64,000 nucleotides of DNA from Microvirga sp. (GTDB lineage: Bacteria; Pseudomonadota; Alphaproteobacteria; Rhizobiales; Beijerinckiaceae), in contig NZ_JACXAB010000011.1 in the NCBI RefSeq assembly GCF_014699075.1, forward strand, positions 1 through 64,000, read 5' to 3'. The position numbers and the translations under genes are program-made. The notes under the pieces are model-generated. The model worked only from the letters and a program-made list of their open reading frames with translations, did no database searches and was not told the origin of the DNA. Shown in pieces: positions 26,777-35,466 of the stretch. Every line of letters begins with the position of its first letter. Position 1 is the first letter of the stretch.

Positions 26777-27430
26777 ATGGCCGATACCGCCGCCCGCTTC
26801 TACCTCATCACCCCCGTCCTGGAGGATGCCTCCTTCGCGCCGCAGCTTTCCGAGGCCTGCGCGACCGGCACTATCGCGGCCGTGCTGCTGCGGCTGGCGC
26901 CCGCCGACGAGCGCACCCTGACCAACCAGGTGAAGGCCCTGGCTCCCGCCGCCCAGGAGCATGGAGCGGCCGTGATCGTCACAACGGAGGCCAAGGCGGA
27001 TCTAGCCACCATTGCGGCCCGCGGCGGGGCCGATGGGGTTCACGTGAACGGCGCAGGCCCTGCCCTTGTCAGGGAAATGCGCGACCGTCTGAAATTCGAG
27101 CGCGCCCTCGGGGTCGGGGCGATCCGCACCAAGGACGATGCCATGACCTTCGGCGAGGCTGGCGTCGATTACCTGCTGTTCGGCGAGCCGCGCCCGGACG
27201 GGTCCCTCCCGTCCCTGGAGAGCGTGGTGGAGCGGGCTTCCTGGTGGGCGGAGATTTTCGAGACGCCCTGTGCGGCCTATGCTCCGAGCCTTGACGCGGT
27301 CGAGACGCTCGCTGCGACCAACGCCGAGTTCGTGGCGCTGGGCGATGCCGTTTGGTCTCATCCGAACGGCCCCGCCGCCGCGGTGAAGGCGGCAGCCGAA
27401 ATCCTCGACCGCCAGGAGGCGTCGCGCTGA
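26777..27430 (+). CDS. Thiamine phosphate synthase (ThiE)-like protein, divergent
   Basis: 217 aa TIM-barrel protein of the ThiE/TenI superfamily: RFYLITPVLEDASFAPQL at the start, then GADGVHVNGAGPALV and VDYLLFGEPRPDGS. ThiE joins HMP-PP and thiazole phosphate, but here the usual GVHLGQ-D motif is changed to GVHVNG, so catalysis is doubtful. It lies after fba and overlaps the following Sel1 gene by one base (TGATG), which suggests coupling. The name is therefore given only at superfamily level. Confidence 0.65.
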   Translation: MADTAARFYLITPVLEDASFAPQLSEACATGTIAAVLLRLAPADERTLTNQVKALAPAAQEHGAAVIVTTEAKADLATIAARGGADGVHVNGAGPALVREMRDRLKFERALGVGAIRTKDDAMTFGEAGVDYLLFGEPRPDGSLPSLESVVERASWWAEIFETPCAAYAPSLDAVETLAATNAEFVALGDAVWSHPNGPAAAVKAAAEILDRQEASR

Positions 27431-28326
27431 TGCGTCTCTCCTGGATCATCGGCGGCTCGCTTCTGCTGGCATCGGCCACCCCAGGCGCGGCGGCCCAGCC
27501 CGATGCGGCTTACGGCGCTTATCAGCGCGGCCTCTATCAGACGGCTTTCCGCGAGGCGACCCTGCGGCTGGAGAAGAACAACGACGCCGCCGCCATGACC
27601 CTGCTGGGCGAACTCTACAACCAGGGTCTCGGCGTCACGGTGGATCCCAAGAAGGCGTCCGAATGGTACCGGCTCGCGGCGCAGCGGGGCGATGCCCATG
27701 CGCTGGCGGCCCTGGGCCTCATGGCCCTCGATGGGCGCGGCATGCCGAAGAACGCCGTACAGGGCCGCGCCTGGCTCGAAGAAGCGGCCGCCAAGGGCAA
27801 CCCGCTCGCCAGCCACAACCTCGCCCTGCTCCTGCTCACGAGCGAGTCGAACGCCGACCTTCAGAAGGCGGTTGCACTCCTGAAAAGAGCCTCCGAGGCG
27901 GAGATCCCGGATGCGCAGCATGCGCTGGGCGTGCTCACCCTCAAGGGACGCGGCGTCGAGCGCAACCCCACCGAGGCCGCGCGCCTGTTCGAGCGGGCCG
28001 CCCGCAACGGCAGCTCGGTCGGCGAGGTGGAATACGCGATCCTGCTCTTCAACGGCGACGGCGTTCCGGCGAGCGAGTCCCAGGCTGCCCGCTTTTTCCG
28101 CCGCGCGGCCGCCAAGGGCAACGCCATCGCCCAGAACCGGCTCGCCCGCCTTCTCGCGGCGGGCCGGGGCGTGCCGGCCAACAAGGTCGACGCGGCGGCC
28201 TGGCATATTCTGGCGGCCGCCCAGGGTCTTGCGGACCCCTGGCTCGACAATGCCCTCAAGGATCTCACGGCCGACGAACGCACCCGATCCGAGAAGCTGG
28301 CGGCCGAGCGCTTGGGGATGCGGTAA
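27430..28326 (+). CDS. Sel1-like repeat (tetratricopeptide-type) exported protein
   Basis: 298 aa. A signal peptide (LSWIIGGSLLLASATPGAAAQ, cut near residue 22) is followed by about six Sel1 repeats of the form A-x-x-L-G-x-L-Y-x-x-G-x-G-V, for example MTLLGELYNQGLGVTVD and HALGVLTLKGRGVERN. Such proteins are periplasmic scaffolds for protein-protein contacts. The ATG overlaps the ThiE-like stop codon. Target unknown. Confidence 0.8.
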   Translation: MRLSWIIGGSLLLASATPGAAAQPDAAYGAYQRGLYQTAFREATLRLEKNNDAAAMTLLGELYNQGLGVTVDPKKASEWYRLAAQRGDAHALAALGLMALDGRGMPKNAVQGRAWLEEAAAKGNPLASHNLALLLLTSESNADLQKAVALLKRASEAEIPDAQHALGVLTLKGRGVERNPTEAARLFERAARNGSSVGEVEYAILLFNGDGVPASESQAARFFRRAAAKGNAIAQNRLARLLAAGRGVPANKVDAAAWHILAAAQGLADPWLDNALKDLTADERTRSEKLAAERLGMR

Positions 28327-28333
28327 TCGCCCC

Positions 28334-28435
28334 GGTGTCATTCCCGGCCGGAGCGTAGCGGAGGGGAAGGGAATCCATGGCACTGAGCGTGTAAGTGGAT
28401 CCCCTTCCCGGCCTACGGCCGCCGGGGATGACACC
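28334..28435. repeat. Intergenic inverted repeat (TCATTCCCGG/CCGGGGATGA family)
   Basis: GGTGTCATTCCCGGCCG at the left and CGCCGGGGATGACACC at the right, with inner arms GGGGAAGGGAATCCA and GTGGATCCCCTTCCC. It fills most of the spacer between the Sel1 gene and suhB. The same family recurs at 37.5 and 45.5 kb. A small hairpin GGTGGT / ACCACC follows at 28509-28526. Confidence 0.75.
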
Positions 28436-28562
28436 AGCACAAAATACCAAGGCGCTGGATCAATTGGGCTGCCCGCCCGGTTATCCACCGCTTGACGCCG
28501 CTCCCTGGGTGGTCCATCGACCACCTTCTCTTTGAAAACCGCTCTTTGTCAGGACCTGCACG

Positions 28563-29357
28563 ATGATCCGTTCGCCCCTCATGACCGTTATGACCGATGC
28601 CGTGATGAAGGCGTCACGCTCGCTCAAGCGCGATTTCGGCGAGGTCGAGAACCTGCAGGTCTCGCGCAAGGGTCCGGGCGACTTCGTGTCCGCCGCCGAC
28701 CGCAAGGCGGAAAAGATCCTGCGCGAGTCCCTCGAAAAGTCCCGCCCCGGCTACGGCTTCGTCATGGAGGAGGAAGGCGTCATCGTTGGCACCGACACCA
28801 GCCACCGCTGGCACATCGACCCGCTCGACGGCACCACGAACTTCCTGCACGGCCTGCCCCAGTTCGCCATCTCGGTCGGCCTTGAGCGCGACGGCCAGAT
28901 CGTCGCCGGGGTGATCTACGATCCGGCCAAGGACGAGCTCTTCATCGCCGAGCGCGGCAAGGGCGCCTACCTCAACAACCGCCGCATCCGCGTGGCGGCC
29001 CGCGGCGACCTCGCCGATGCAGTGGTGGCCTGCGGCCTGCCTCACATCGGCAAGGGCGACCACGGCCTGTTCCTGCGCGAATGCGCTTCCGTCATGGCCA
29101 ATGTGGGCGGCATGCGCCGCTGGGGCGCGGCTGCCCTCGACCTCGCCTACGTGGCCTGCGGGCGCTTCGATGCCTATTGGGAGCGCGGCCTGAACTCCTG
29201 GGACATGGCCGCCGGCATCCTCATGATCCGCGAGGCGGGCGGCTTCGTGTCCGACGCCGACGGCGGCAGCGACCCGATCGCCAAGGGCTCGATCGCCTGC
29301 GGCAACGAGATCATGCAGCGGGAACTCCTCAAGCTCCTGAAGAAGGCCAAGGGCTAG
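28563..29357 (+). CDS. suhB: Inositol-1-monophosphatase family protein SuhB
   Basis: 264 aa magnesium-dependent phosphatase. The signature HIDPLDGTTNFLHGLPQFA (near residue 80), the Glu pair in MEEEG near residue 67, and WDMAAGILMIREAGG carry the metal ligands. SuhB dephosphorylates inositol phosphates, and in enterobacteria it also assists antitermination of rRNA operons; which role applies here cannot be told from sequence. Confidence 0.92.
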   Translation: MIRSPLMTVMTDAVMKASRSLKRDFGEVENLQVSRKGPGDFVSAADRKAEKILRESLEKSRPGYGFVMEEEGVIVGTDTSHRWHIDPLDGTTNFLHGLPQFAISVGLERDGQIVAGVIYDPAKDELFIAERGKGAYLNNRRIRVAARGDLADAVVACGLPHIGKGDHGLFLRECASVMANVGGMRRWGAAALDLAYVACGRFDAYWERGLNSWDMAAGILMIREAGGFVSDADGGSDPIAKGSIACGNEIMQRELLKLLKKAKG

Positions 29358-29472
29358 TTCTGCGGCTGATATTTCTGTTCGTGCAAGCCTGCGAGATGAC
29401 GGTCGCGCTTGATCCTTAGGTCCGGCGCGGTCACATTGGGTTCGTCCCGAAGCACGAATGCACAGGATAACG

Positions 29473-30435
29473 ATGGCGGACCAACCCCTTACCTCCCCGC
29501 GGATTTACTTCATCCGCATGGTGGTCTTCCTTGTTCTGTCAGGGTTTGTCGCCTTCATCCTCTATCGGCAGATCTGGGAGGCCTTCCAGGCCAATCCAGG
29601 CCTCAACGCCCTGATCCTGGGCGTTATGTTCATCGGCATCGGACTGGCAATCCGCCAGGTCTGGCGCCTGCGCCCCGAGGTGCGCTGGGTCAATACGCTC
29701 CAGCGAACCGAGGAAGGGTTGGTCGCTCCCGAGCAGCCGGCGCTTCTTGCCCCACTGGCGGCCCTCCTGGGCAATCGGCCCGGTCAATCGGGCTTCTCCG
29801 TCGCCGCGACCCGCTCGGTCCTCGACTCCATCGGCGCCCGCCTTGATGAGAGCCGCGAGATCGTGCGCTATCTCGCCGGTCTCCTGGTCTTCCTCGGCCT
29901 GCTCGGCACCTTCTGGGGCCTCATCGACACGGTGGGCTCGGTCGGCCGCATCATTTCGTCGCTGCGCACGGGCCAAGATTCGGCGGTTCTTTTTGACGAG
30001 CTCAAGAACTCGCTCGCCGGCCCGCTCCAGGGCATGGGCCTGTCCTTCTCGGCCTCCCTGTTCGGCCTCGCGGGTTCCCTGGTCCTCGGCTTCCTCGATC
30101 TTCAGGCCGGTCAGGCGCAGAACCGGTTCTACACGGAGCTGGAGGATTGGCTTGCCACCTCCACCATGGATACCCCGGCCGAGCCTACCTTGCGCACCGG
30201 CACCACGCCGGACCTGGCGCTCGCCCTCAACCGGCTGACCGCTGCCGTCAACGATGGCGGAGGCGGACGGGCGGCCACGCAGGCCATGGCGAACCTCGCC
30301 GAGGGCGTGCAGGGCCTCGTGCAGCACATGCGGGCCGAACAGCAGATGATCCGTGACTGGGTGGAAGCGCAGGCCGCCCGCGAGAAGGAGCTGAAGCAGG
30401 TGCTCGACCGCCTCTCCCGTGAAAGGCTGCCGTGA
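29473..30435 (+). CDS. MotA/TolQ/ExbB-like proton channel family protein
   Basis: 320 aa inner-membrane protein. Two N-terminal helices (about 13-35 and 43-63), then a cytoplasmic region, then helices at about 140-165 and 190-215 with LLVFLGLLGTFWGLIDTVG and LSFSASLFGLAGSLVLGFLD, which resemble the channel helices of the MotA/ExbB family. The C-terminal 90 residues form a coiled coil. The ATG at 29473 has AGGA 5 nt upstream; an ATG at 29458 is possible. It overlaps the stop/start with the OmpA-like partner. Confidence 0.75.
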   Translation: MADQPLTSPRIYFIRMVVFLVLSGFVAFILYRQIWEAFQANPGLNALILGVMFIGIGLAIRQVWRLRPEVRWVNTLQRTEEGLVAPEQPALLAPLAALLGNRPGQSGFSVAATRSVLDSIGARLDESREIVRYLAGLLVFLGLLGTFWGLIDTVGSVGRIISSLRTGQDSAVLFDELKNSLAGPLQGMGLSFSASLFGLAGSLVLGFLDLQAGQAQNRFYTELEDWLATSTMDTPAEPTLRTGTTPDLALALNRLTAAVNDGGGGRAATQAMANLAEGVQGLVQHMRAEQQMIRDWVEAQAAREKELKQVLDRLSRERLP

Positions 30436-31463
30436 TGCCGGTCTCGAGCGCAGGCGGGCGGCGACGCGGGCGCGGCGGTCAGCTCAACTACTGGCCGGGC
30501 TTCGTGGACGCCCTGTCCACGCTGCTGCTCGCGATCATCTTCCTGATCTCGGTCTTCACCGTCGGGCAGTTCTTCCTGTCCCGTGAACTCTCAGGGCGCG
30601 ACACGGTGCTCGACCGGCTCAATCGTCAGATCGCCGAGCTCACCGACCTTCTCTCCCTCGAACGCTCGAGCCGGCGCAGCATCGAGGAGACGGTCACGTC
30701 GCTGCAGACAACCCTGCAGGCCAACGAGGCCGAGCGGGCGCGCCTTCAAAGCCTTCTCGCCAGCGGCGGTGCGGCGCAGGTTCAGGCCGATCAGCTCAAC
30801 ACGCAGCTTGAGAGCGAACGCCAGGCCACGGGCCGTGCCCTGAGCCAGGTCGAGATCCTCAACCAGCAGATCGCCGCCATGCGCCGCCAGCTTGCGGCCC
30901 TCGAGGATGCGCTTGCGGCTTCGGAGAACCGGGACAAGGAGAGCCAGGCCCGCATCGCCGACCTCGGCAGCCGCCTCAATGTGGCGCTGGCTCAGCGGGT
31001 TCAGGAACTCGCCCGCTATCGCTCCGACTTCTTCGGCCGCCTGCGCCAAATCCTCGGCAACCGCCCGGACGTGCGCATTGTCGGTGACCGCTTCGTGTTC
31101 CAGTCGGAGGTTCTCTTCCCGGCCGGCCAGTCCTTCCTGCGCCCCGAGGCCTCCGGCGAGATCGACCGCATCGCCAGCGCCCTGATCGAACTTGAAAAAC
31201 AGGTTCCGCCCGACATTCCATGGGTGATCCGGGTGGACGGCCACACCGACCAGCGCCCGATCAACACACCGCAATTTCCCTCCAACTGGGCTCTGTCGTC
31301 CTCCCGCGCCATCGCGATGGTGCAGGCCCTCGTCGCCCGAGGTGTCCAGCCCAAGCACCTCGCCGCCACAGGCTTCGGCGAGTTCCAGCCGCTGGACAAC
31401 GGCACCACGGAAGAGGCCTATGCCCGCAACCGGCGCATCGAGCTGAAGCTGACGGAGCGGTGA
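30435..31463 (+). CDS. OmpA/MotB-like peptidoglycan-binding membrane protein
   Basis: 342 aa. One membrane segment (about 24-46, FVDALSTLLLAIIFLISVF), a long periplasmic coiled coil (about 60-200), then an OmpA domain with VRVDGHTDQRPINTPQFPSNWALS and GFGEFQPLDNG. This is the MotB layout, but no flagellar genes are near. The ATG overlaps the stop of the channel-like gene (GTGATG), so the two products are made together and probably form one complex that anchors to peptidoglycan. Confidence 0.8.
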   Translation: MPVSSAGGRRRGRGGQLNYWPGFVDALSTLLLAIIFLISVFTVGQFFLSRELSGRDTVLDRLNRQIAELTDLLSLERSSRRSIEETVTSLQTTLQANEAERARLQSLLASGGAAQVQADQLNTQLESERQATGRALSQVEILNQQIAAMRRQLAALEDALAASENRDKESQARIADLGSRLNVALAQRVQELARYRSDFFGRLRQILGNRPDVRIVGDRFVFQSEVLFPAGQSFLRPEASGEIDRIASALIELEKQVPPDIPWVIRVDGHTDQRPINTPQFPSNWALSSSRAIAMVQALVARGVQPKHLAATGFGEFQPLDNGTTEEAYARNRRIELKLTER

Positions 31464-31730
31464 TTGGCACGGGATCCTGATAGGCCCTCGACGCTGCCGG
31501 AGGGTTCAAGGCCTCCTGGACGCTCGGCGCTTCGATCCGTGTTCCTGGGATTGGCGGTCCTCGTCAGTGCCCTGATGTGTCTAGGCGGCCTGATCGTCAC
31601 CACCTCAGGGATTATTATGATCATGGCTCCGCCTTTTGGGCCGATGATACTGGGGGCCGGGTTGACCCTTCTATTAGGTGGGATCGGATTGCTGCGGATG
31701 TTTATGCGAAAGGTCTCGGGCATCGCCTGA
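31464..31730 (+). CDS. Small two-helix membrane protein
   Basis: 88 aa, no family recognised. A charged, Pro-rich N-terminus is followed by two hydrophobic helices (about 25-50 and 56-80). It starts with a TTG immediately after the OmpA-like stop codon, so it would be read by translational coupling. Existence is supported by frame and position only; it may be a third subunit of the preceding pair. Confidence 0.5.
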   Translation: MARDPDRPSTLPEGSRPPGRSALRSVFLGLAVLVSALMCLGGLIVTTSGIIMIMAPPFGPMILGAGLTLLLGGIGLLRMFMRKVSGIA

Positions 31731-31750
31731 ACTCCCCTCGATGGCCTCTT

Positions 31751-31849
31751 CCTGTCATCGCCGGCCTTGTGCCGGTGATCTCGCTTCTGAGAAGCGGCGC
31801 CCTTCTGATCGGGATGGCCGGGGCGAGCCCGGCCATGACGGGAAGGTCT
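31751..31849. repeat. Intergenic inverted repeat (TGTCATCGCCGG/CCGGCCATGAC)
   Basis: CTGTCATCGCCGGCCTTGTG at the left and GCGAGCCCGGCCATGAC at the right, with an inner CTTCTGAGAAG palindrome. It lies between two convergent genes and resembles the TCATCCCGG family in layout. Confidence 0.5.
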
Positions 31850-31894
31850 CACCCCATTGGCCTCCCGAAGCGAATAGGAAGAAAGCCTCCAGAG

Positions 31895-33694
31895 CTACTC
31901 CGCCGCCTCGCTGTGCCCCTGCTCTCCCGTAAACTGCAGCCGCGCGAGCCGCGCATACAAGCCGCCTTGCGCCAGCAACGCCTCGTGGGTGCCCTCCTCG
32001 ACGATCCGGCCTTGATCCATGACGAGGATCCGGTCGGCGGAGCGCACGGTGGCAAGGCGGTGGGCGATGACGAGGGTGGTGCGGCCGTCCATCAGCCGGT
32101 CGAAGGCGCCCTGAACCTTGCGCTCGCTCTCCGCATCCAGGGCCGAGGTCGCCTCGTCGAGGAGCAGGATCGGCGCATCCTTCAGGATGGCGCGGGCGAT
32201 GGCGAGGCGCTGACGCTGGCCACCGGAGAGCGTGACTCCGCGCTCGCCGATCAGGGTCTGATAGCCCTGCGGCAGGGCTCGAATGAAACCATCGGCGGAG
32301 GCGAGTTCGGCGGCGCGGCGCACATCGTCCTCCGTGGCCTCGGGCTTGCCATAGCGGATGTTGTCGAGGACGCTCGTGGCAAAGATCGTCGGCTCCTGCG
32401 GCACGAGGGCCATGCGGGCGCGCAAGCCCACGGGATCGGCCTCGTTGATGGGAACACCATCGACCCAAATCGTACCGCCCTGCGGATCGTAGAAGCGCAG
32501 GAGCAGCTGCAGGATCGTGCTCTTGCCGGCGCCTGACGGCCCGACGATGGCAACCCTTTCGCCGGAGCTCACGGTGAGATTCAGGCCATGGAGAGCCCGC
32601 TGTTCGGAGCGGGTCGGATAGGCGAAATGCACGTCCTTGAACGCCACCGTGCCCAGCGGCGGGTTCGGCAGGGGCTTCGGGTTGCGCGGCGCTTCGATGG
32701 CGGGCTTGGCGGCGAGGATCTCCCCCAACCGCTCCGCCGCGCCGGCGGCTTGCGCGAGTTCGCCGTAGACCTCCGAGAGTTGGCCCAGCGAACTTGCGGC
32801 GAAGACCGCGTAGAGCACGAACTGCGACAGCCGCCCGCCCGTCATGGTGCCGGCGAGCACGTCCTGCGCGCCGTACCAGAGCACGGCCACCACGCTCGCC
32901 GAAACCAGGAAGAGGCCGGCGCCCGTGAGAAAGGCCCGCATGGTGGTGGAAAGCCGGGCCGCAGTGAACGCCTCCTCGGCGGCGGCGGCAAAGTGCGACG
33001 CGGTGGCCCGTTCCATGCCGAAGGCCTGCATGGTGCGCACGGCGCCGACGGCCTCCGCCGCATAGGCCGAGGCATCGGCCAGACGATCCTGCGCCGCCCG
33101 CGACCGCCGCCGCACGGCGCGGCCCGAGAACACCAGCGGCAGGACGATGACCGGAATGGCGAGCAGCACGAGGGCCGAGAGCTTCGGGCTCGTGATGATC
33201 ATGAGCACCGTCGCGCCCAGGAACAGGAACAGGTTGCGCAGGGCAATCGAGATGCTGACGCCGAAGGCGGCCTTGACCTGGGTGGTGTCGGCGGTGAGCC
33301 GCGAGACGATCTCACCGCTCTTGGTCTGGTCGAAGAAGGCGGGATCGAGGGAGGTCAGGTGCCGGAACACGGCGGAGCGCAGGTCCGCCACCACCCGCTC
33401 GCCCAGCGTGATGACGCAGTAATAGCGAAACGCGCTGGCCAAGGCGAGCACGCCGACGACGCCGAGCAGGAGGACGAAATAGGCATTGATGTAGTCGCGG
33501 CCCTGGTCGGAGAAGCCGAAATCGATCACCCGGCGCACCGCAATGGGAACGACAAGCGTGGTCGCGGAGGCGATGGCGAGGGCTGCCAGGGCTGCTGCGA
33601 TCCTGCCCTTGTAAGCGAGGCCGTAGGGGATCAGTGGTTTCAGAGCGCTGAGCGCGGCCTTGGAGCGGGATGGGTCGGAGGGCAAATCGGCCAT
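31895..33694 (-). CDS. ABC transporter, fused permease and ATPase (MsbA-like half-transporter)
   Basis: 599 aa homodimer-type exporter. Six membrane helices occupy about residues 25-320. The nucleotide-binding domain has Walker A VGPSGAGKST (near 385), signature LSGGQRQRLAIARAIL (near 490) and Walker B ILLLDEATSALD. Similar proteins flip lipids or export drugs; the substrate cannot be told. The C-terminal H-loop IAHRLATVR is intact. It diverges from rpmE. Confidence 0.9.
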   Translation of the reverse strand: MADLPSDPSRSKAALSALKPLIPYGLAYKGRIAAALAALAIASATTLVVPIAVRRVIDFGFSDQGRDYINAYFVLLLGVVGVLALASAFRYYCVITLGERVVADLRSAVFRHLTSLDPAFFDQTKSGEIVSRLTADTTQVKAAFGVSISIALRNLFLFLGATVLMIITSPKLSALVLLAIPVIVLPLVFSGRAVRRRSRAAQDRLADASAYAAEAVGAVRTMQAFGMERATASHFAAAAEEAFTAARLSTTMRAFLTGAGLFLVSASVVAVLWYGAQDVLAGTMTGGRLSQFVLYAVFAASSLGQLSEVYGELAQAAGAAERLGEILAAKPAIEAPRNPKPLPNPPLGTVAFKDVHFAYPTRSEQRALHGLNLTVSSGERVAIVGPSGAGKSTILQLLLRFYDPQGGTIWVDGVPINEADPVGLRARMALVPQEPTIFATSVLDNIRYGKPEATEDDVRRAAELASADGFIRALPQGYQTLIGERGVTLSGGQRQRLAIARAILKDAPILLLDEATSALDAESERKVQGAFDRLMDGRTTLVIAHRLATVRSADRILVMDQGRIVEEGTHEALLAQGGLYARLARLQFTGEQGHSEAAE

Positions 33695-33844
33695 GTCAGC
33701 CTTCGTTGACGAAAATCACGGATCGGAGCTGTTCCATTGGCATGGAAGCAGACCTTTTCTCTTGAGCTGTCTCAATTTTCGGGAGCGAACCAGTTTCACC
33801 CCGCTGAAAAGTGCTCTGGGACGGTTTAGCACCTTTGCCCCGGC

Positions 33845-33873
33845 TTGTTTCAACCACTTAAGTGAGGTATAGG
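33845..33873 (+). promoter_or_regulatory. Probable rpmE promoter
   Basis: TTGTTT (33845-33850), 17 nt, TATAGG (33868-33873), placed about 78 bp before the rpmE start. Spacing is ideal for the housekeeping sigma factor. Confidence 0.4.
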
Positions 33874-33950
33874 CGCGCATTCATCAATTCAGGCTCGATT
33901 TCACATTGCGGGCTGACCAGACTTGGCTGGCCGCGAGAAGGACTATGGCA

Positions 33951-34190
33951 ATGGCGCGCAAAGCAACCGAACATCCCGACTACCACTTCATCAAGGTGGT
34001 CATGACCAACGGCACCGAGTATCAGACCCGGTCGACCTACGGCAAAGAGGGCGACACCCTCAACCTCGACATCGACCCGAGCACCCATCCGGCCTGGACC
34101 GGCGGTTCGCAGCAGCTGCTCGACCGCGGCGGCCGCGTGTCGCGCTTCAACTCGCGCTTCGGCGGCCTGGGTATCGGCGGCAAGAAGTAA
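33951..34190 (+). CDS. rpmE: 50S ribosomal protein L31
   Basis: 79 aa. [20 protein letters not shown] and [22 protein letters not shown] are diagnostic. The CxxC zinc-binding cysteines of some L31 proteins are absent, so this is the zinc-independent form. The ATG at 33951 has AAGGA 8 nt upstream; the ATG at 33945 is too close to it. A strong terminator follows. Confidence 0.95.
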   Translation: MARKATEHPDYHFIKVVMTNGTEYQTRSTYGKEGDTLNLDIDPSTHPAWTGGSQQLLDRGGRVSRFNSRFGGLGIGGKK

Positions 34191-34230
34191 CCCGGCGCCC
34201 CACGCCGGTTGTTTCAACCCGGAATATGAA

Positions 34231-34256
34231 AAGCCCCGCTCAAGCGGGGCTTTTTC
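34231..34256 (+). terminator. Intrinsic terminator of rpmE
   Basis: AAGCCCCGCT / AGCGGGGCTT stem with a CA loop, followed by TTT, plus strand. It also ends the convergent RcdA-like gene whose stop is at 34264. Confidence 0.9.
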
Positions 34257-34263
34257 GTTGGAC

Positions 34264-34794
34264 CTACTCGGCTGGCCCGAACGCCTTTTCCAGCATGCCG
34301 AGCTGGGCCGCAATCGGATTGGGTGCTGCCTGGCGGGGAGCGGGTCCGGCCTCGGCCATCAGCCGTTCCAGATGGAGAATCCGGGCGTGGAGGCGGGTCG
34401 CGAGGCCGATAAGATCCCGCAGCCGCTCCGGGAGGGCCTCATAGTCCTCGATGCTTGTTTTGGTATCCGACGAGTTCAACCGGACCCTGTTCTTCTCGGT
34501 CTGAGCCTGATCGGGGGAGATCTCCCCTTCAGCCACCGCCCGCTGCAGCAGGAGCCAGGAGGCGACCTGCATCAGCCGGGTGGTGAGCCGCATGCTCTCG
34601 CTGGCATAGACGAGGCTCGTCTGACGCTCCAGGTGACGGGATTCCTCCCGACCAGGACCGTCCAGATAGGCGGCCGTTTCCTCGATCAGCTCCATGCCCT
34701 CCTGAAACAGGGCCCTGAAGGCATCCGACCCCACGAAGCTCTGCCCGAACCGGACAGGATCGACACCAAGCTGGATCACGTCGGGCTCGTTCAC
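34264..34794 (-). CDS. DUF1465 family protein, RcdA-like (regulator of CtrA degradation)
   Basis: 176 aa helical protein. DUF1465 contains Caulobacter RcdA, a ClpXP adaptor hub that helps degrade the master regulator CtrA. Recognisable stretch: GMELIEETAAYLDGPGREE, then VYASESMRLTTRLMQVASWLL with an acidic linker and LPERLRDLIGLATRLHARI. GGGAG 6 nt before the GTG at 34794 favours this start over an ATG at 34845. Function is inferred from the family only. Confidence 0.75.
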   Translation of the reverse strand: MNEPDVIQLGVDPVRFGQSFVGSDAFRALFQEGMELIEETAAYLDGPGREESRHLERQTSLVYASESMRLTTRLMQVASWLLLQRAVAEGEISPDQAQTEKNRVRLNSSDTKTSIEDYEALPERLRDLIGLATRLHARILHLERLMAEAGPAPRQAAPNPIAAQLGMLEKAFGPAE

Positions 34795-34907
34795 GCGTCT
34801 CTCCCAAAGACCTGTCCCCCGCCGGAGCGGAGGGCTGCAACTCATGAAGGGATTATAGGACGGTCCGCGGAGACTTGCCTCGGTAACCTCTTCTTAAGGT
34901 TAAGCCG

Positions 34908-34955
34908 GCGCATCGGGCGAAAAAGTGGTTCCGGTTTTTCGCTTCAAAGATGCGC
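34908..34955. repeat. GCATCG palindrome family, copy 1 of 2 at this locus
   Basis: GCGCATCGGGCGAAAAAGTG at the left and TTTTTCGCTTCAAAGATGCGC at the right with a short loop (GTTCCGG). A degenerate version of the AAAAGTGG-type hairpins at 5.8 kb. Confidence 0.75.
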
Positions 34956-34966
34956 AAAATAAAAAA

Positions 34967-35014
34967 GCATCGGATCAATCCCAAAAGTGCAAATCCACTT
35001 TTCGGGTCCGATGC
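34967..35014. repeat. GCATCG palindrome family, copy 2 of 2 at this locus
   Basis: GCATCGGATCAATCCCAAAAG at the left and CTTTTCGGGTCCGATGC at the right. Shares GGATCAATCCCAAAAGTG with the copy at 36495-36544. Confidence 0.8.
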
Positions 35015-35015
35015 G

Positions 35016-35044
35016 CCAAAAAATTGAGCCGCTCGTGGCGGCTC
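35016..35044 (-). terminator. Intrinsic terminator for the minus-strand DUF1192 gene
   Basis: GAGCCGC / GCGGCTC stem (35026-35044) followed on the minus strand by AATTTTTTGG. It lies about 115 nt after the DUF1192 stop. Together with the two palindromes this explains most of the 365-bp spacer 34795-35159. Confidence 0.65.
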
Positions 35045-35159
35045 TTGAAGTCTAACAGGGAAGCGTCAAACAGAGTGAGCCTCTAAGCCACTCAGCATCC
35101 AGGGAGAGACCTGGATGCCCTATTCATGCTTGAGAATGGTTAATGCACCCTTAAGCTCT

Positions 35160-35366
35160 TTAGGCCTGCCCGAGCTTGAAGAAGGCGCTCGCAGCAGCAA
35201 GGGAACTTTCCTTCTTGGCCTTCGCCTCCCTGAGGCGGGCGACCTCCCGCTCAAGCATCTCGACGCGCTCCTCAAGCTCATCGACGGAGAGCATCGACAG
35301 GTCTTGGCCGATTTCATGTGCGCTGACGATGCGCCGCGGTTCATCGGCGAAGGGATCGAGGGCCAT
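35160..35366 (-). CDS. DUF1192 family protein
   Basis: 68 aa small helical protein: DPFADEPRRIVSAHEIGQDL, then SVDELEERVEMLEREVARLR, a short coiled coil. The family is widespread in Hyphomicrobiales and has no known function. GAGGAG lies about 8 nt before the ATG at 35366. It diverges from the quinone oxidoreductase gene. Confidence 0.85.
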   Translation of the reverse strand: MALDPFADEPRRIVSAHEIGQDLSMLSVDELEERVEMLEREVARLREAKAKKESSLAAASAFFKLGQA

Positions 35367-35466
35367 GGCATTCTCCTCTTCAAGGTTGGTCGTGAGGTTA
35401 GTTCGGCGTGCTTTCCTTGCCAACGGGGCCTATATCCCAGGAGAGTGTTGACCAAAGGAGGGAAAA

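Noticed and set aside
28500..28562. Possible suhB-type regulatory RNA upstream of suhB
   Set aside because: Only a short GGTGGT/ACCACC hairpin is visible, and I cannot match it to the known motif; too weak to call.
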